From NCBI RefSeq assembly GCF_900476375.1, contig NZ_UPPP01000076.1, forward strand, positions 1-60,062: DNA of 60,062 bases. The letters are read 5' to 3'. The DNA comes from Allolucifera butyrica. GTDB taxonomy: Bacteria; Bacillota; Negativicutes; Sporomusales; UPPP01. The notes under the pieces were generated by a model. The model worked only from the letters and a program-made list of their open reading frames with translations. It did no database searches and was not told the DNA's origin. Shown here one piece after another: positions 42,980 to 52,094 of this stretch; position 1 is the stretch's first letter; each line of letters opens with the position of its first letter. Position numbers and translations under genes: made by a program.

Positions 42980-44047
42980 ATGCCTGAAGTACTTATTGAA
43001 ATAGCAAACAAAATCATAAACGGCGGCTTCAAAATACATTTAGTGGTTTACATCACTAGTTTAGCGTTAGGTATTATCGTAATCCAACTGGTATTTTACA
43101 AACTGCTTAAAATATTTGCAAGAAAAACCAGCGTTTCTTATTCCCTATTGCAAGAAACATTTAGAGGAATACCCACATTGCTGGGCATTCTCATCGGCCT
43201 CTTCACTTCGATGGAAATCCTGGCGATTCCACCGCGGCCGCTGCTATTTTTGCAAAGGGTGTTCCACTCCCTGGTTATTCTGTCCCTGACCCTATTGGTC
43301 GCGCGTCTGGCTTCCGGCTATCTTAAGCAAAAGTTCGGAAAGACATCCGGAGCCTTTGCTTCCACTTCGATCTTAGTTACAACCATTGATCTAGCCGTTT
43401 ATGCCATTGGCATATTGTTTTTGCTTGAATCGTTCGGAGTTGCTATTTCCCCATTGCTCACCGCTATGGGTGTTGGCGGCTTGGCTGCCGCTTTGGCCCT
43501 GCAGGATACTCTGGCAAATTTATTTTCCGGCATTAATATTTTAGTTGCCAGACAAATCAAGATTGGTGACTTTGTTAAACTATCGAGCGGCGAAGAGGGC
43601 CATGTAGTGGATATGAACTGGCGCAATACCACAATGAAAACTACAACTGAAAACATGGTAGTCGTCCCGAATCAAAAAATTGCTTCTTCTACAATTACCA
43701 ATTATGCTCAGCCATTTGCTGAATGTTCTATCACCATTCCTTTAGGAGTCAGTTATGAAAGTGATTTGAATCATGTGGAAGCGGTTACTGTCGCGGTTGC
43801 AAAAGAAATTCTCCGGGAAACGGAGGGTGGCGTCAACAATTTTGAGCCGGTCGTCAGGTACGTCAGTTTCGCTGAGTCCAGCATTAACTTCAATGTGATT
43901 CTACGGGTAAAGAGCGTAACAGACCAGCATCTTATCCGCCACGAATTTATTAAGAGACTTCATAGCCGTTATCAACAGGAGAAAATCATAATTCCGTTTC
44001 CGACCAGAACGGTCAATTTGGAGCGGGTAAATACGAATTTTATTTAG
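42980..44047 (+). CDS. MscS-family mechanosensitive channel
   Basis: A 355-residue inner-membrane channel that opens on osmotic downshock. Four N-terminal hydrophobic segments, then the pore helix region AMGVGGLAAALALQDTLANLFSGINIL (Gly/Ala pattern), then the beta domain IKIGDFVKLSSGEEGHVVDMNWRNTTMKT and VVPNQKIASSTITNYAQP. The C-terminal domain is complete. ATG 42980 follows GGGAGGA; ATG 42968 falls on that SD. Stands alone. Confidence 0.94.
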   Translation: MPEVLIEIANKIINGGFKIHLVVYITSLALGIIVIQLVFYKLLKIFARKTSVSYSLLQETFRGIPTLLGILIGLFTSMEILAIPPRPLLFLQRVFHSLVILSLTLLVARLASGYLKQKFGKTSGAFASTSILVTTIDLAVYAIGILFLLESFGVAISPLLTAMGVGGLAAALALQDTLANLFSGINILVARQIKIGDFVKLSSGEEGHVVDMNWRNTTMKTTTENMVVVPNQKIASSTITNYAQPFAECSITIPLGVSYESDLNHVEAVTVAVAKEILRETEGGVNNFEPVVRYVSFAESSINFNVILRVKSVTDQHLIRHEFIKRLHSRYQQEKIIIPFPTRTVNLERVNTNFI

Positions 44048-44142
44048 TTTAAGAGCTACTCAGTTATCTTTATCATGGGATCAGAAAGAAAGAAAAATTC
44101 CCCTAGGTAGAAATTGACAAGATATTTTTGGTATGATAAACT

Positions 44143-44170
44143 CAATTAAAACAATCGTTTGTTTTAATTG
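44143..44170. promoter_or_regulatory. TetR operator upstream of the efflux operon
   Basis: CAATTAAAACAA (44143-44154) and TTGTTTTAATTG (44159-44170) form a perfect 12-bp-arm palindrome with a 4-nt centre. TTGACA at 44114-44119 and TAAACT at 44137-44142 give a possible promoter just before it. Confidence 0.82.
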
Positions 44171-44213
44171 GTGAATAGGTAGGGATTATCTTCAAAAAGA
44201 AGAGGTTGTTATT

Positions 44214-44837
44214 ATGGAACACGATACCCGGTCAAAGCTGATTGAAATCGCAACCCAATTGTTTGCAACGAAAGGATTTGCTGCCGTGTCGGTTCGGGAG
44301 CTGACCGTGACGGCCCAGATCAATGTGGCGGCGATTTCCTATTATTTTAATGGCAAGGAGGGGCTTTACCAGGCCGTATTGACGGAACAGTTTGCGCCGA
44401 TTTTGCAGGCATTGCGGTCAGCGCAATTGAATGATTCACTGTCGCCTGTCGAACGGTTGACACTCTATGCCGACCAGATTGCCCACATTCACGCCCAGCG
44501 CCCTTTTCTAGCTCGTTTCATGAACAATGAGGTAAATAATCCAACCGGTTATGGCGGTCCAATTATCGAAAAGCATTTTTCACAAGTGTATCAGTTTATG
44601 CATACAGCCTTGCGGGAAGGGATTGCCAGAGGGGATTTCCGGGAAGACCTGAATGTTACTTACGCTACGATTTCTTTAGTCGGAATTCTAAACTTTTATT
44701 TCATGGCCAGACCGCTTATTCAAAAGTTTACTTTATTTACAGAACAGACCCATACCGAATCCGAATACACGGCGCAGGCTTTTCGCATTTATTTACATGG
44801 CATTACGCAACAACCGCAGACCGGGCAAGAAAGTTAA
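44214..44837 (+). CDS. TetR-family regulator, CecR-like
   Basis: A 207-residue repressor. Helix-turn-helix: SKLIEIATQLFATKGFAAVSVRELTVTAQINVAAISYYFNGKEGLYQAVL. The ligand domain has RPFLARFMNNEVNNPTGYGGPIIEKHF, typical of CecR/YbiH-like regulators that control EmrAB/YbhFSR-type efflux. First gene of a three-gene operon with EmrA- and EmrB-like genes, under the palindrome at 44143, consistent with autorepression. Confidence 0.92.
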   Translation: MEHDTRSKLIEIATQLFATKGFAAVSVRELTVTAQINVAAISYYFNGKEGLYQAVLTEQFAPILQALRSAQLNDSLSPVERLTLYADQIAHIHAQRPFLARFMNNEVNNPTGYGGPIIEKHFSQVYQFMHTALREGIARGDFREDLNVTYATISLVGILNFYFMARPLIQKFTLFTEQTHTESEYTAQAFRIYLHGITQQPQTGQES

Positions 44838-44910
44838 AATGTTTCACACCGCTGGATAAGCGCCAAGAAAACAAGTGTTGTCTGATTTACTATTTAGGAA
44901 AGGTGATCTT

Positions 44911-45966
44911 ATGAAATTATCTGCAAAATTCATGAAAATTATCCTTGTACTGCTGATCATCGCCGTCGGAGTTGGCGGTTATTATTATTTTCACCGTGCC
45001 GATGTATCGACCGACGATGCCGCCATTGACGGCCGTATCGTTGTGATAAGTCCCAAGGTGCAGGGGTATGTAAAGAAATTGAATGTTCAAGATAACCAGA
45101 TCGTTAAGGCTGGTGATGTAATACTGGAAATTGATCCCACCGATTATATCAATAAGCTTAACCAGGCCAAAGCGTCGTTGGCGGCTGCCAAGGCGGCAGC
45201 CTCTGCTTCGCAAAACAACCTGAAAACAACCGCCGTTTCTGCGCCGTCCAATCTTGATTCGGCTAAGGCTCAGGTAGCTTCGGCTCAGGCAACCTGGGAA
45301 AAAGCATTTGCCGACCGGCAGCGCATGGAGAGCTTGTTTCAGGCCGGTGCTTGTTCCCGGCAAGACCTGGATCAGGCAGTTGCAACCGAAAAGTCGGACC
45401 GGTCTGCGCTGGATAAGCTGCGGGCCGATCTTCGTTCGGCCAACACGGCGCCGGATGTAATTGCCGCCGCCAAAGACACAAGCGAGCAATTACAAGCTCA
45501 GGTCAAGCAGGCGGAAGCCAATTTGGCCCAGGCAGAAGCGGACCTGGCCAATACCAAAGTGATCGCTCCGATGGATGGCCGTATTACCAAACGCAGCGTG
45601 GAAGTGGGCGACTACGTCCAGGCAGGCCAGCAACTGGCCTCACTGGTAGGAACGGATTTATGGATTGTTGCCAATTTTAAAGAAACCGAGTTGGAAAATA
45701 TGCGTCCGGGTCAGCCCGTCGATATCCGTATCGACGCCTTTCCTAACGTGAAATTACACGGCAAGGTGGATAGTCTGCAAGCAGGAACCGGCTCTTATTT
45801 CTCGCTGTTTCCGGCCGAAAATGCTACCGGCAATTATGTTAAAACCGTACAGCGCATCCCCGTAAAAATTGTATTTGACAGTCCACTGCCCGCCGGTCTG
45901 CCTTTAGGACCCGGTATGTCGGTGATACCGACTGTACACACTGAAGGCGTGAGCGTAAAAATATGA
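44911..45966 (+). CDS. emrA: EmrA/HlyD-type membrane fusion protein
   Basis: A 351-residue periplasmic adaptor: one N-terminal membrane anchor (KIILVLLIIAVGVGGYYYF), RADVSTDDAAIDGRIVVISPKVQGYV (biotinyl-lipoyl half), an Ala/Gln-rich coiled-coil hairpin (about 80-195), and TKVIAPMDGRITKRSVEVGDYVQAGQQLASLV. It bridges the MFS pump to an outer-membrane exit duct, implying an outer membrane, in line with Negativicutes. ATG 44911 follows AAAGGTGAT. Overlaps emrB-like gene by ATGA. Confidence 0.92.
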   Translation: MKLSAKFMKIILVLLIIAVGVGGYYYFHRADVSTDDAAIDGRIVVISPKVQGYVKKLNVQDNQIVKAGDVILEIDPTDYINKLNQAKASLAAAKAAASASQNNLKTTAVSAPSNLDSAKAQVASAQATWEKAFADRQRMESLFQAGACSRQDLDQAVATEKSDRSALDKLRADLRSANTAPDVIAAAKDTSEQLQAQVKQAEANLAQAEADLANTKVIAPMDGRITKRSVEVGDYVQAGQQLASLVGTDLWIVANFKETELENMRPGQPVDIRIDAFPNVKLHGKVDSLQAGTGSYFSLFPAENATGNYVKTVQRIPVKIVFDSPLPAGLPLGPGMSVIPTVHTEGVSVKI

Positions 45967-47534
45967 AGGATACGGCTGCCAATTCAATCAATGCTAGCCC
46001 TCTTTTGGTGTCAACCGCTGTCAGTTTAGCTGCTTTTATGGAAGTGCTCGATACCACCATTGCCAATGTAGCCCTTTCGCATATTGCCGGGTCGCTTGGG
46101 GCGGGCTCCGATGAAAGTACCTGGGTTTTAACCTCTTATCTTGTATCCAACGGGATTGTTTTGCCGCTGTCCGGCTGGCTATCCGCCCTCATGGGACGTA
46201 AAAATTTTTTTATTGCCTGTATTCTGGGTTTTACGTTTACGTCGTTTATGTGTGGTATTTCCACATCCTTGCCAATGCTGATTGTATTTCGATTGTTACA
46301 GGGGCTGGCAGGCGGCGGCCTGCAGCCAAGCCAGCAGGCCATCATCAAAGATAGTTTTCCTCCGGAGAAACTGGGAATGGCATTTGCAATTACCGGGATA
46401 ACAACCGTATTGGCGCCCATACTGGGACCGACTCTGGGCGGCTATATCACCGATAATTTTAGCTGGCGCTGGATTTTCTTTATGAACGTGCCGGTTGGCC
46501 TGTTGGCGGCGTTTCTGGTCGAGGTTTTGGTTCAGGATCCGCCCAGTGCGCGAAAACAAAATGTCGGTTCTATTGATTATATCGGTCTTAGTCTGATTGC
46601 TCTCGGTCTGGGAGCACTGCAAATTGTTTTGGATAAAGGGCAGCAGGAAGACTGGTTTAGCAGCTCCTTTATCATAACGTTTAGCTGTGTTTCCTTCGTA
46701 GCGTTGCTTTTTGCGGTCTTTTGGCTGTTAGAGCAAAAGAACCCGGTAGTTGACCTGAGGCTCTTTAAGATTCCCAGTTTTGGTATGCCGTGCGTTATGA
46801 TTTTCTTTGTCGGTTTTGCCCTTTATGCGAGCGCTACCCTATTGCCCATGCTGGTCCAGTCGGATTTTGGCTATGATGCGACCCTGTCCGGATTAGTGCT
46901 TTCACCGGGCGGGATTGTGACTCTACTGATGATGCCTATCGCCGGCCGGCTCGTTAATACCATTCAGGCAAAGTATCTAATTTCTTTTGGTATGTTGATG
47001 ACTGCCTTGGGCTTGTGGGCAACCGGGCTTGTGACACCGCAGACAGATTACAGCACCTTTGTTCTCGTCCGGTGCTTGCAGGTAATTGGTCTTCCTTTTC
47101 TGTTTGTTCCGGCCAGTACACTGGCTTTTTCCAAAATTTCCGCCCAAGACAGCAGCAATGCCTCGGCGGTTATTTCCCTTATGCGGAATCTGGGGGGAAG
47201 CATTGGCATCTCCCTTGTGACTAACCGGCTCGTGCACAGCCAGCAAATTGAGCAGGTTTATCTGGTCCAGCATTTGACCGCGGCGGATGCCGGCTATCGC
47301 AGCGCTCTGGCAAGTCTTACCCAGGCCATTACCAATATGGGGGTGCCGTCATCCCTGGCATCAACAAAAGCTATGGGACAGATTTATCAGGGACTGGTCC
47401 AGCAGGCCAGTATTCTTGCTTACCGGGATGCTTTCAATTTTATCGCTGCCATGTTACTTGTTTTAGGTGTGGTAGCCTTGTTTATGCCCAACAATGAACT
47501 GCATAAAAAAGGGGTAACGGTTGCCTCGCATTAG
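45963..47534 (+). CDS. emrB: EmrB/QacA-type MFS drug exporter (DHA2)
   Basis: A 523-residue, 14-helix major facilitator. Motifs: MEVLDTTIANVALSHIAG (motif D1 of DHA2), LSALMGRKNFF (motif A), FRLLQGLAGGGLQPSQQAII, and GITTVLAPILGPTLGGYITDNFSWRWIFFMNVPVG (motif C and following). Pairs with the EmrA-like adaptor to export hydrophobic drugs or uncouplers across both membranes. Regulated by the upstream TetR. Confidence 0.94.
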   Translation: MKDTAANSINASPLLVSTAVSLAAFMEVLDTTIANVALSHIAGSLGAGSDESTWVLTSYLVSNGIVLPLSGWLSALMGRKNFFIACILGFTFTSFMCGISTSLPMLIVFRLLQGLAGGGLQPSQQAIIKDSFPPEKLGMAFAITGITTVLAPILGPTLGGYITDNFSWRWIFFMNVPVGLLAAFLVEVLVQDPPSARKQNVGSIDYIGLSLIALGLGALQIVLDKGQQEDWFSSSFIITFSCVSFVALLFAVFWLLEQKNPVVDLRLFKIPSFGMPCVMIFFVGFALYASATLLPMLVQSDFGYDATLSGLVLSPGGIVTLLMMPIAGRLVNTIQAKYLISFGMLMTALGLWATGLVTPQTDYSTFVLVRCLQVIGLPFLFVPASTLAFSKISAQDSSNASAVISLMRNLGGSIGISLVTNRLVHSQQIEQVYLVQHLTAADAGYRSALASLTQAITNMGVPSSLASTKAMGQIYQGLVQQASILAYRDAFNFIAAMLLVLGVVALFMPNNELHKKGVTVASH

Positions 47535-47653
47535 TAGCGGACGGGTGGAATTATTCGGAGTTAAAAAAACGCAGCAACGGTTTTTTTTGCGCAGTAACCG
47601 ATTGAATTCCTCTTTCATAGGATGTATAGAGTATTTATGAAGGAGGAATTCGC

Positions 47654-47779
47654 ATGGGCTTTGGTGGTCGCGGTTTTGGCGGCGGCATTGGGATTATTAT
47701 TATTATAATCATTTTGCTGCTGTTCTTCTGTTGCTTTGACAATAACGACTTTTCCTCAAGCAGCTCTTCAATTTGTTAG
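47654..47779 (+). CDS. small Gly-rich membrane protein (YjcZ-like)
   Basis: A 41-residue gene, shorter than usual cutoffs. AAGGAGGAATT lies before ATG 47654. It starts MGFGGRGFGGGIGIIIIIII, has one hydrophobic helix ([14 protein letters not shown]) with adjacent Cys, and a Ser-rich end. Composition resembles YjcZ/YrpD-type sporulation-linked micro-proteins. A terminator follows, so it is its own transcript. Confidence 0.75.
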   Translation: MGFGGRGFGGGIGIIIIIIILLLFFCCFDNNDFSSSSSSIC

Positions 47780-47821
47780 CCTAAATAATAAACCTACCGC
47801 ATCTTGAACATATTTTTATAG

Positions 47822-47849
47822 CCCTCACTATGGTGAGGGTTTATTTTTT
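47822..47849 (+). terminator. terminator after the small membrane protein gene
   Basis: CCCTCAC pairs with GTGAGGG around TATG, followed by TTTATTTTTTG. Confidence 0.9.
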
Positions 47850-47978
47850 GTATGTTATATTACATAGTATGGTGGCATCAGGAATCAGTGAATGGATAAG
47901 GGACGGCATTTACAAATCGGACATTGAGATGTAAGATAATTACAGTAAAATATTTCCATGGAAAAGGCGGTTATTCGC

Positions 47979-48107
47979 ATGAACGTAAGGATGGCTATTT
48001 GTCTTATTTGCGGGGAAAATAAGCCGTGTATTATAAATATGGAGGAAGAAGCCACTTACGAGATTGCAATATGTCCGGAGTGCCTTGGAATCGAGCTGGA
48101 AGAATAG
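47979..48107 (+). CDS. 42-residue zinc-ribbon-like protein
   Basis: A small frame, ATG 47979, with two Cys pairs: CLIC near residues 8-11 and CPEC near 33-36, spaced as in a zinc ribbon. The product is acidic at its end (LGIELEE). AAAAGGCGG lies upstream at suboptimal spacing. A terminator follows directly. Family not recognised; a zinc-bound RNA or protein adaptor is possible. Confidence 0.65.
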   Translation: MNVRMAICLICGENKPCIINMEEEATYEIAICPECLGIELEE

Positions 48108-48118
48108 ATGGTTTTCTA

Positions 48119-48161
48119 ATACTCCTGTCTAATTCTGTATGAATTGGGCAGGAGTTTTTCT
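48119..48161 (+). terminator. terminator after the zinc-ribbon gene
   Basis: ACTCCTG and inner TCTAATTC pair with GAATTGGG and CAGGAGT, followed by TTTTTC. Confidence 0.87.
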
Positions 48162-48324
48162 GTTTGCGGGGAAAGGCCGGAAGATGGATATTGGTAACAA
48201 TTTCCTAAAGGCAAAGTGAATAATATGTCGTATTATCTTAACATACGCATTTGTGTGTTTATGTTTATGTAGCGGCAACGGAAACCATTCATGCGGCTAT
48301 CGCTGCTAACATAGTATGAAAGAT

Positions 48325-48346
48325 AAGACCCTTGGGGTCTTTCTTG
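48325..48346 (+). terminator. short hairpin before mrdA
   Basis: AAGACCC pairs with GGGTCTT around TTG, followed by TCTTG. The stretch 48162-48324 shows no gene or recognised element. Confidence 0.5.
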
Positions 48347-48400
48347 TTCCTTTGAGCCGGTTTGCATAAATATAATAGAGTTAGGAAGAAGGTTGGCGCT

Positions 48401-50257
48401 ATGGGCAAGGATTCCAATCCAAGACTAAGTGTCTTGTTTTACACAGTTTTATTAATATTTGTCCTGCTCATGAGCCGGTTAGGTTTTTTGCAGATAATTC
48501 ATGGGGCGGATTACAGGCTTAGAGCTGATAATAACTGTATCCGATTACTGCCCCTTACAGCTCCCCGGGGATTTTTTTATGACCGTAACATGGTGCCGCT
48601 GGTTACCAACCAGCCGGGATTTACCGTGTCCTTGATGCCTATATCCGGCCCAATACCGGACGGCGTTATTAATCGTCTGGCCGGTTATCTGGAGATGAAA
48701 CCGGATGTGATACGGAAGAAAATTAAACAAGCCAATCCGCTTGAACCGATTCGAATAAAAAGTAATGTCGATGTGAAGATTGTCTCGAAAATTGAAGAAC
48801 ATCGCAGTGAATTACCCGGCGTTATACTGGAAGTTCAGGCGGTGCGGAACTATACTTATCACGACTTGGCAGCCCACCTTTTCGGGTATGTTGGCGAGAT
48901 CAGTGAAAGTGAACTCAAAAAAATGAAGCCGGAAGGCTATAAGGAGAATGACATCGTCGGCAAGTTTGGTCTCGAACGGGTATGGGACAAGGAACTCCGC
49001 GGTATCGACGGCGGCACGGAGGAAGAAGTCGACGCCGACGGCCGGCCGGTAAAAATGTTAGCCACCAAGACGCCGACATTAGGCAATAGCCTGGTGCTGA
49101 CTATTGATTCCAAAATCCAGAAGGTTGCTGAAAAAGCGATGGATGAACAATTGGTTTATTTGCAGAAACAGCTGGGAAATACCGATGCCAAAGCCGGCGC
49201 CGTCGTAGCAATGAACCCGCAAACAGGCGAGATATTGGCGATGACGAGCCGTCCGACCTTTGACCCCAATTTGTTTAATGGCGGTATTTCAGAAAAAAAC
49301 TGGAAAAAGATCAATGATAATCCTCATGATCCCATGGAAGACCGGGTTATAGCGGGAGAATACCCGCCCGGCTCCACTTTTAAGATTGTTACCAGCACGG
49401 CGGCCTTGGAACTGGGAAAAATAACCCCGGAGGAAAAGATTTTTGACAGCGGTCATTACATGGGAAAACAAAATGCCCTGGGGGAATCCTTAGGCTGGCT
49501 TGACTTTGTAACAGCCTTGGCCAAATCGGATGACGTGTATTTTTATAAAGTCGGCGAGCGCGTAGGTATCGACAATTTAGCGAAATATGCCCGGTTGTTC
49601 GGACTGGGATCTCATACCGGCATAAATCTCGGGGGAGAGGCATCCGGATTGGTTGCCAGCCGGGAATATAAGGAGAAAGTCTATCACGAACCCTGGTATT
49701 TGTCGGAAACCTTAGACGCCGCCATTGGTCAGGGATTTAACCTGATAACGCCGCTGCAGGAAGCGATGATTTATAGCGAAATAGCCAATGGCGGTATTCG
49801 CTATCGTCCTTATGTGGTAAGCAAAATACTTTCGCCGGAGGGTAAGGTCGTCAAATCGTTCGGGCCGGAAGAAATGGGCCGGGTGCAAATTTCTCCACGC
49901 AATCTTGGCCTGATCCGCAAGGGTTTGCATGACGTTGCGTTGCCGGGAGGAACCGCCGGCTATGTTTTTCAGGGCTTTCCCATTCCCATCGCCGGCAAGA
50001 CCGGAACGGCGCAAAATCCGCAAGGCGACGACACCGGCTTGTTTGTTTGTTATGCCCCGTACGACCATCCGACAATCGTAGTGGCCGTCATCATAGAGCA
50101 TGGCGGATTTGGCAGCGACTCGGCAGCGCCGATTGCCAGAAGGATACTGGAAGCATACTTCAACATTCCGCATCAAAAAGATGCTGCGGATTATTTCGCA
50201 GAATCGGAGGCAGCGAAAAACGGTACGAAACAGGACCAGAAGAGTACCGGCAATTAA
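48401..50257 (+). CDS. mrdA: penicillin-binding protein 2 (peptidoglycan transpeptidase)
   Basis: A 618-residue class B PBP for rod-shape elongation. N-terminal membrane anchor (VLFYTVLLIFVLLMSRLGFL), PBP dimer domain with LLPLTAPRGFFYDRNMVPLVTNQPGF and AHLFGYVGEISESELK...GKFGLERVWDKELRGIDGG, and transpeptidase domain with GEYPPGSTFKIVTSTAAL (Ser-x-x-Lys), AKSDDVYFYKVG (second motif; Asp where Asn or Cys is common) and AGKTGTAQNPQ (KTG). Start ATG 48401; an upstream in-frame TTG 48362 precedes a TATAAT (48371-48376) that is probably the -10 box. RodA/MreB genes are not adjacent. Confidence 0.94.
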   Translation: MGKDSNPRLSVLFYTVLLIFVLLMSRLGFLQIIHGADYRLRADNNCIRLLPLTAPRGFFYDRNMVPLVTNQPGFTVSLMPISGPIPDGVINRLAGYLEMKPDVIRKKIKQANPLEPIRIKSNVDVKIVSKIEEHRSELPGVILEVQAVRNYTYHDLAAHLFGYVGEISESELKKMKPEGYKENDIVGKFGLERVWDKELRGIDGGTEEEVDADGRPVKMLATKTPTLGNSLVLTIDSKIQKVAEKAMDEQLVYLQKQLGNTDAKAGAVVAMNPQTGEILAMTSRPTFDPNLFNGGISEKNWKKINDNPHDPMEDRVIAGEYPPGSTFKIVTSTAALELGKITPEEKIFDSGHYMGKQNALGESLGWLDFVTALAKSDDVYFYKVGERVGIDNLAKYARLFGLGSHTGINLGGEASGLVASREYKEKVYHEPWYLSETLDAAIGQGFNLITPLQEAMIYSEIANGGIRYRPYVVSKILSPEGKVVKSFGPEEMGRVQISPRNLGLIRKGLHDVALPGGTAGYVFQGFPIPIAGKTGTAQNPQGDDTGLFVCYAPYDHPTIVVAVIIEHGGFGSDSAAPIARRILEAYFNIPHQKDAADYFAESEAAKNGTKQDQKSTGN

Positions 50258-50278
50258 GTTTCAATAAAGTTTAAACTA

Positions 50279-50316
50279 AAAAAACTGATGCTTAACAACC
50301 GGCATCAGTTTTTTTG
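50279..50316 (+). terminator. terminator after mrdA
   Basis: AACTGATGC pairs with GCATCAGTT around TTAACAACCG, followed by TTTTTTG. Confidence 0.92.
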
Positions 50317-50501
50317 TATTTTTAGAGATAGAAACAGGTTGCAGCTTGTTCATACTAAATATCATTTGATATCCTTTTATTCTTTGAATTGAGCGGAATT
50401 TTGGCAACGATTGATTAGCAACATTGGTAACCTGTGGTATAATTGGTTTAACTATTGAGCAACAACGGAATTTATTCTTAAAAAGAATGAGGAGAAGAAC
50501 A

Positions 50502-50642
50502 ATGAAATCGATTAACTACCGGGAAATAGCAACCGAGAAAATCGATTTAATAAAGCCCCTCTGGGAACAGTTGAATTGTCATCACGCGAAACTTTCAGCT
50601 GATTTTAGCGGCGCATTTCAGGCAGGAACGTTTAAATTTTGA
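50502..50642 (+). pseudogene. truncated GNAT acetyltransferase N-terminal fragment
   Basis: ATG 50502 follows GAGGAGAAG. The 46 residues contain YREIATEKIDLIKPLWEQLNCHH and KLSADFSGAFQAG-T-F, matching the first 45 residues of a GNAT subfamily of about 150 residues. The frame then stops, and no continuation is visible in other frames. Next gene is an unrelated-looking GNAT, so this is probably a deletion remnant. It retains a good start and could still be translated. Confidence 0.7.
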
Positions 50643-50688
50643 TGCGAGCCTGATTGCCTTCCTGAGTTTTTGTGAATGGGGGGAGCAA

Positions 50689-51243
50689 ATGACTAGGCAG
50701 TATAAGCTGCGAAATAGTAAAACCTTAATTGTACGGCAAGGTCGTCCGGCTGACGCAGAAGGCTTTATCGACTATGCTAACCAGGTTGCCGGAGAGAGTG
50801 ACTTTCTCACGTTTAACGCGGGAGAATTTGACGAAAGTGTGGAATTTCAGCGTATGATCATCGAAGAGCTGAATGATAAAACATATGGATTATTTCTAAT
50901 TGCTGAAATGGATGGGGAAGTTGCCGGGAACCTGACGTTTAGACTTGGCATGAGAACCAAGGTATCTCACGCCGGAGAGTTTGGCCTTACGGTTAAAAAA
51001 CAGTACTGGAACCTGGGAATCGGGCGAATTCTTATTCAGACCCTGATTGACTGGGCCCATGATTCCGGCAATGTCCGGAAAATCAATCTTAAAGTTCGCG
51101 AAGATAATTGGCGGGGAATTGCATTATATAAGAAATTGGGCTTTTCCCAGGAAGGAATATTAAAGAGGGAATTTTATAGCAAGGGAGTATTTTTTGATGC
51201 ATTGGCCATGGGCCTGTGTATCGACCTGGAAAAGAATGATTAA
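50689..51243 (+). CDS. GNAT-family N-acetyltransferase
   Basis: A 184-residue acetyltransferase of the RimJ/RimL-like type. It has GLFLIAEMDGEVAGNLTFRLG (beta strands), GEFGLTVKKQYWNLGIGRILIQTLIDWA with the acetyl-CoA loop, and a C-terminal RGIALYKKLGFSQEGILKREFY. Substrate unknown. GGGGGG precedes ATG 50689. Followed 39 nt later by the racemase gene. Confidence 0.9.
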   Translation: MTRQYKLRNSKTLIVRQGRPADAEGFIDYANQVAGESDFLTFNAGEFDESVEFQRMIIEELNDKTYGLFLIAEMDGEVAGNLTFRLGMRTKVSHAGEFGLTVKKQYWNLGIGRILIQTLIDWAHDSGNVRKINLKVREDNWRGIALYKKLGFSQEGILKREFYSKGVFFDALAMGLCIDLEKND

Positions 51244-51282
51244 GAATTGGATTCCAATTTTGGAAATCGAAGGGGAGAGAGT

Positions 51283-51975
51283 ATGAAAACCATTGGTTTG
51301 ATCGGAGGATTGAGCTGGGAGTCGTCGGCTGTCTATTATCGCCTAATCAATGAGCTGGTTAGAGATAAATTGGGTGGTGCCCATTCAGCGAAAAGCATTA
51401 TGGTTTCTGTTGATTTCGCGGAGTTTGAGCAACTGCAGCATCGAGGGGACTGGGACAAACTGACTCAATTAATGATTACTGCCGGGATGAGGCTAAAAAA
51501 CGGCGGGGCGGATTTTATAGTCATCTGTACAAATACGATGCACAAAATGGCCGATGCGGTGGAGCGACAAACAGGGCTTCCTTTATTGCATATTGCGGAT
51601 GCCGCTGCGGAGGAAGTGAAGAAAAAAGGGCTGCGTAAAGTGGCCTTGCTGGGAACCCAATTTACCATGGAACAAGAGTTTTATAAAGGCCGGCTAGCCG
51701 AAAAACACGGCATTGAAGTTATTATACCGGAACAATCTGAGCGTGAATTGGTTCATGCTGTTATTTATCACGAATTAGTATTGGGTAAAATAGTAGAATC
51801 ATCCCGGAAAGAGTTCGTGAAAATCATTGAACATCTTGAGACTCGCGGCGCAGAAGGGATTATACTGGGGTGTACGGAAATTCCGCTGCTCGTTAGCCAA
51901 AAAGACAGTCCTATACCGATTTTCGATACGACTCAAATCCATGCTGCCGCTGCTGTTGAATTTTCATTACGATAA
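51283..51975 (+). CDS. aspartate/glutamate racemase family protein
   Basis: A 230-residue cofactor-free racemase. GLIGGLSWESSAVYYRLIN is the N-terminal signature, with the two catalytic Cys in IVICTNTMHKMAD and IILGCTEIPLLV. Resembles YgeA/RacX-type broad amino acid racemases. ATG 51283 follows GGGGAGAG; the in-frame ATG 51247 would add 12 residues without SD. Confidence 0.92.
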   Translation: MKTIGLIGGLSWESSAVYYRLINELVRDKLGGAHSAKSIMVSVDFAEFEQLQHRGDWDKLTQLMITAGMRLKNGGADFIVICTNTMHKMADAVERQTGLPLLHIADAAAEEVKKKGLRKVALLGTQFTMEQEFYKGRLAEKHGIEVIIPEQSERELVHAVIYHELVLGKIVESSRKEFVKIIEHLETRGAEGIILGCTEIPLLVSQKDSPIPIFDTTQIHAAAAVEFSLR

Positions 51976-52037
51976 CCGAAAGTCCTAACCAAATAGGCGG
52001 TAATTCCCAATAAAGAATAAAGGGGTTGTTGGCCGGT

Positions 52038-52074
52038 AAAAGGCACCTTACGCGAAGGGTAAGGTGCCTTTTTT
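52038..52074. terminator. bidirectional terminator between racemase and cyanase genes
   Basis: AAAAGGCACCTTA pairs with TAAGGTGCCTTTT around CGCGAAGGG, followed by TT. Confidence 0.92.
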
Positions 52075-52094
52075 CGGGAATGCCGGGATGGCTG

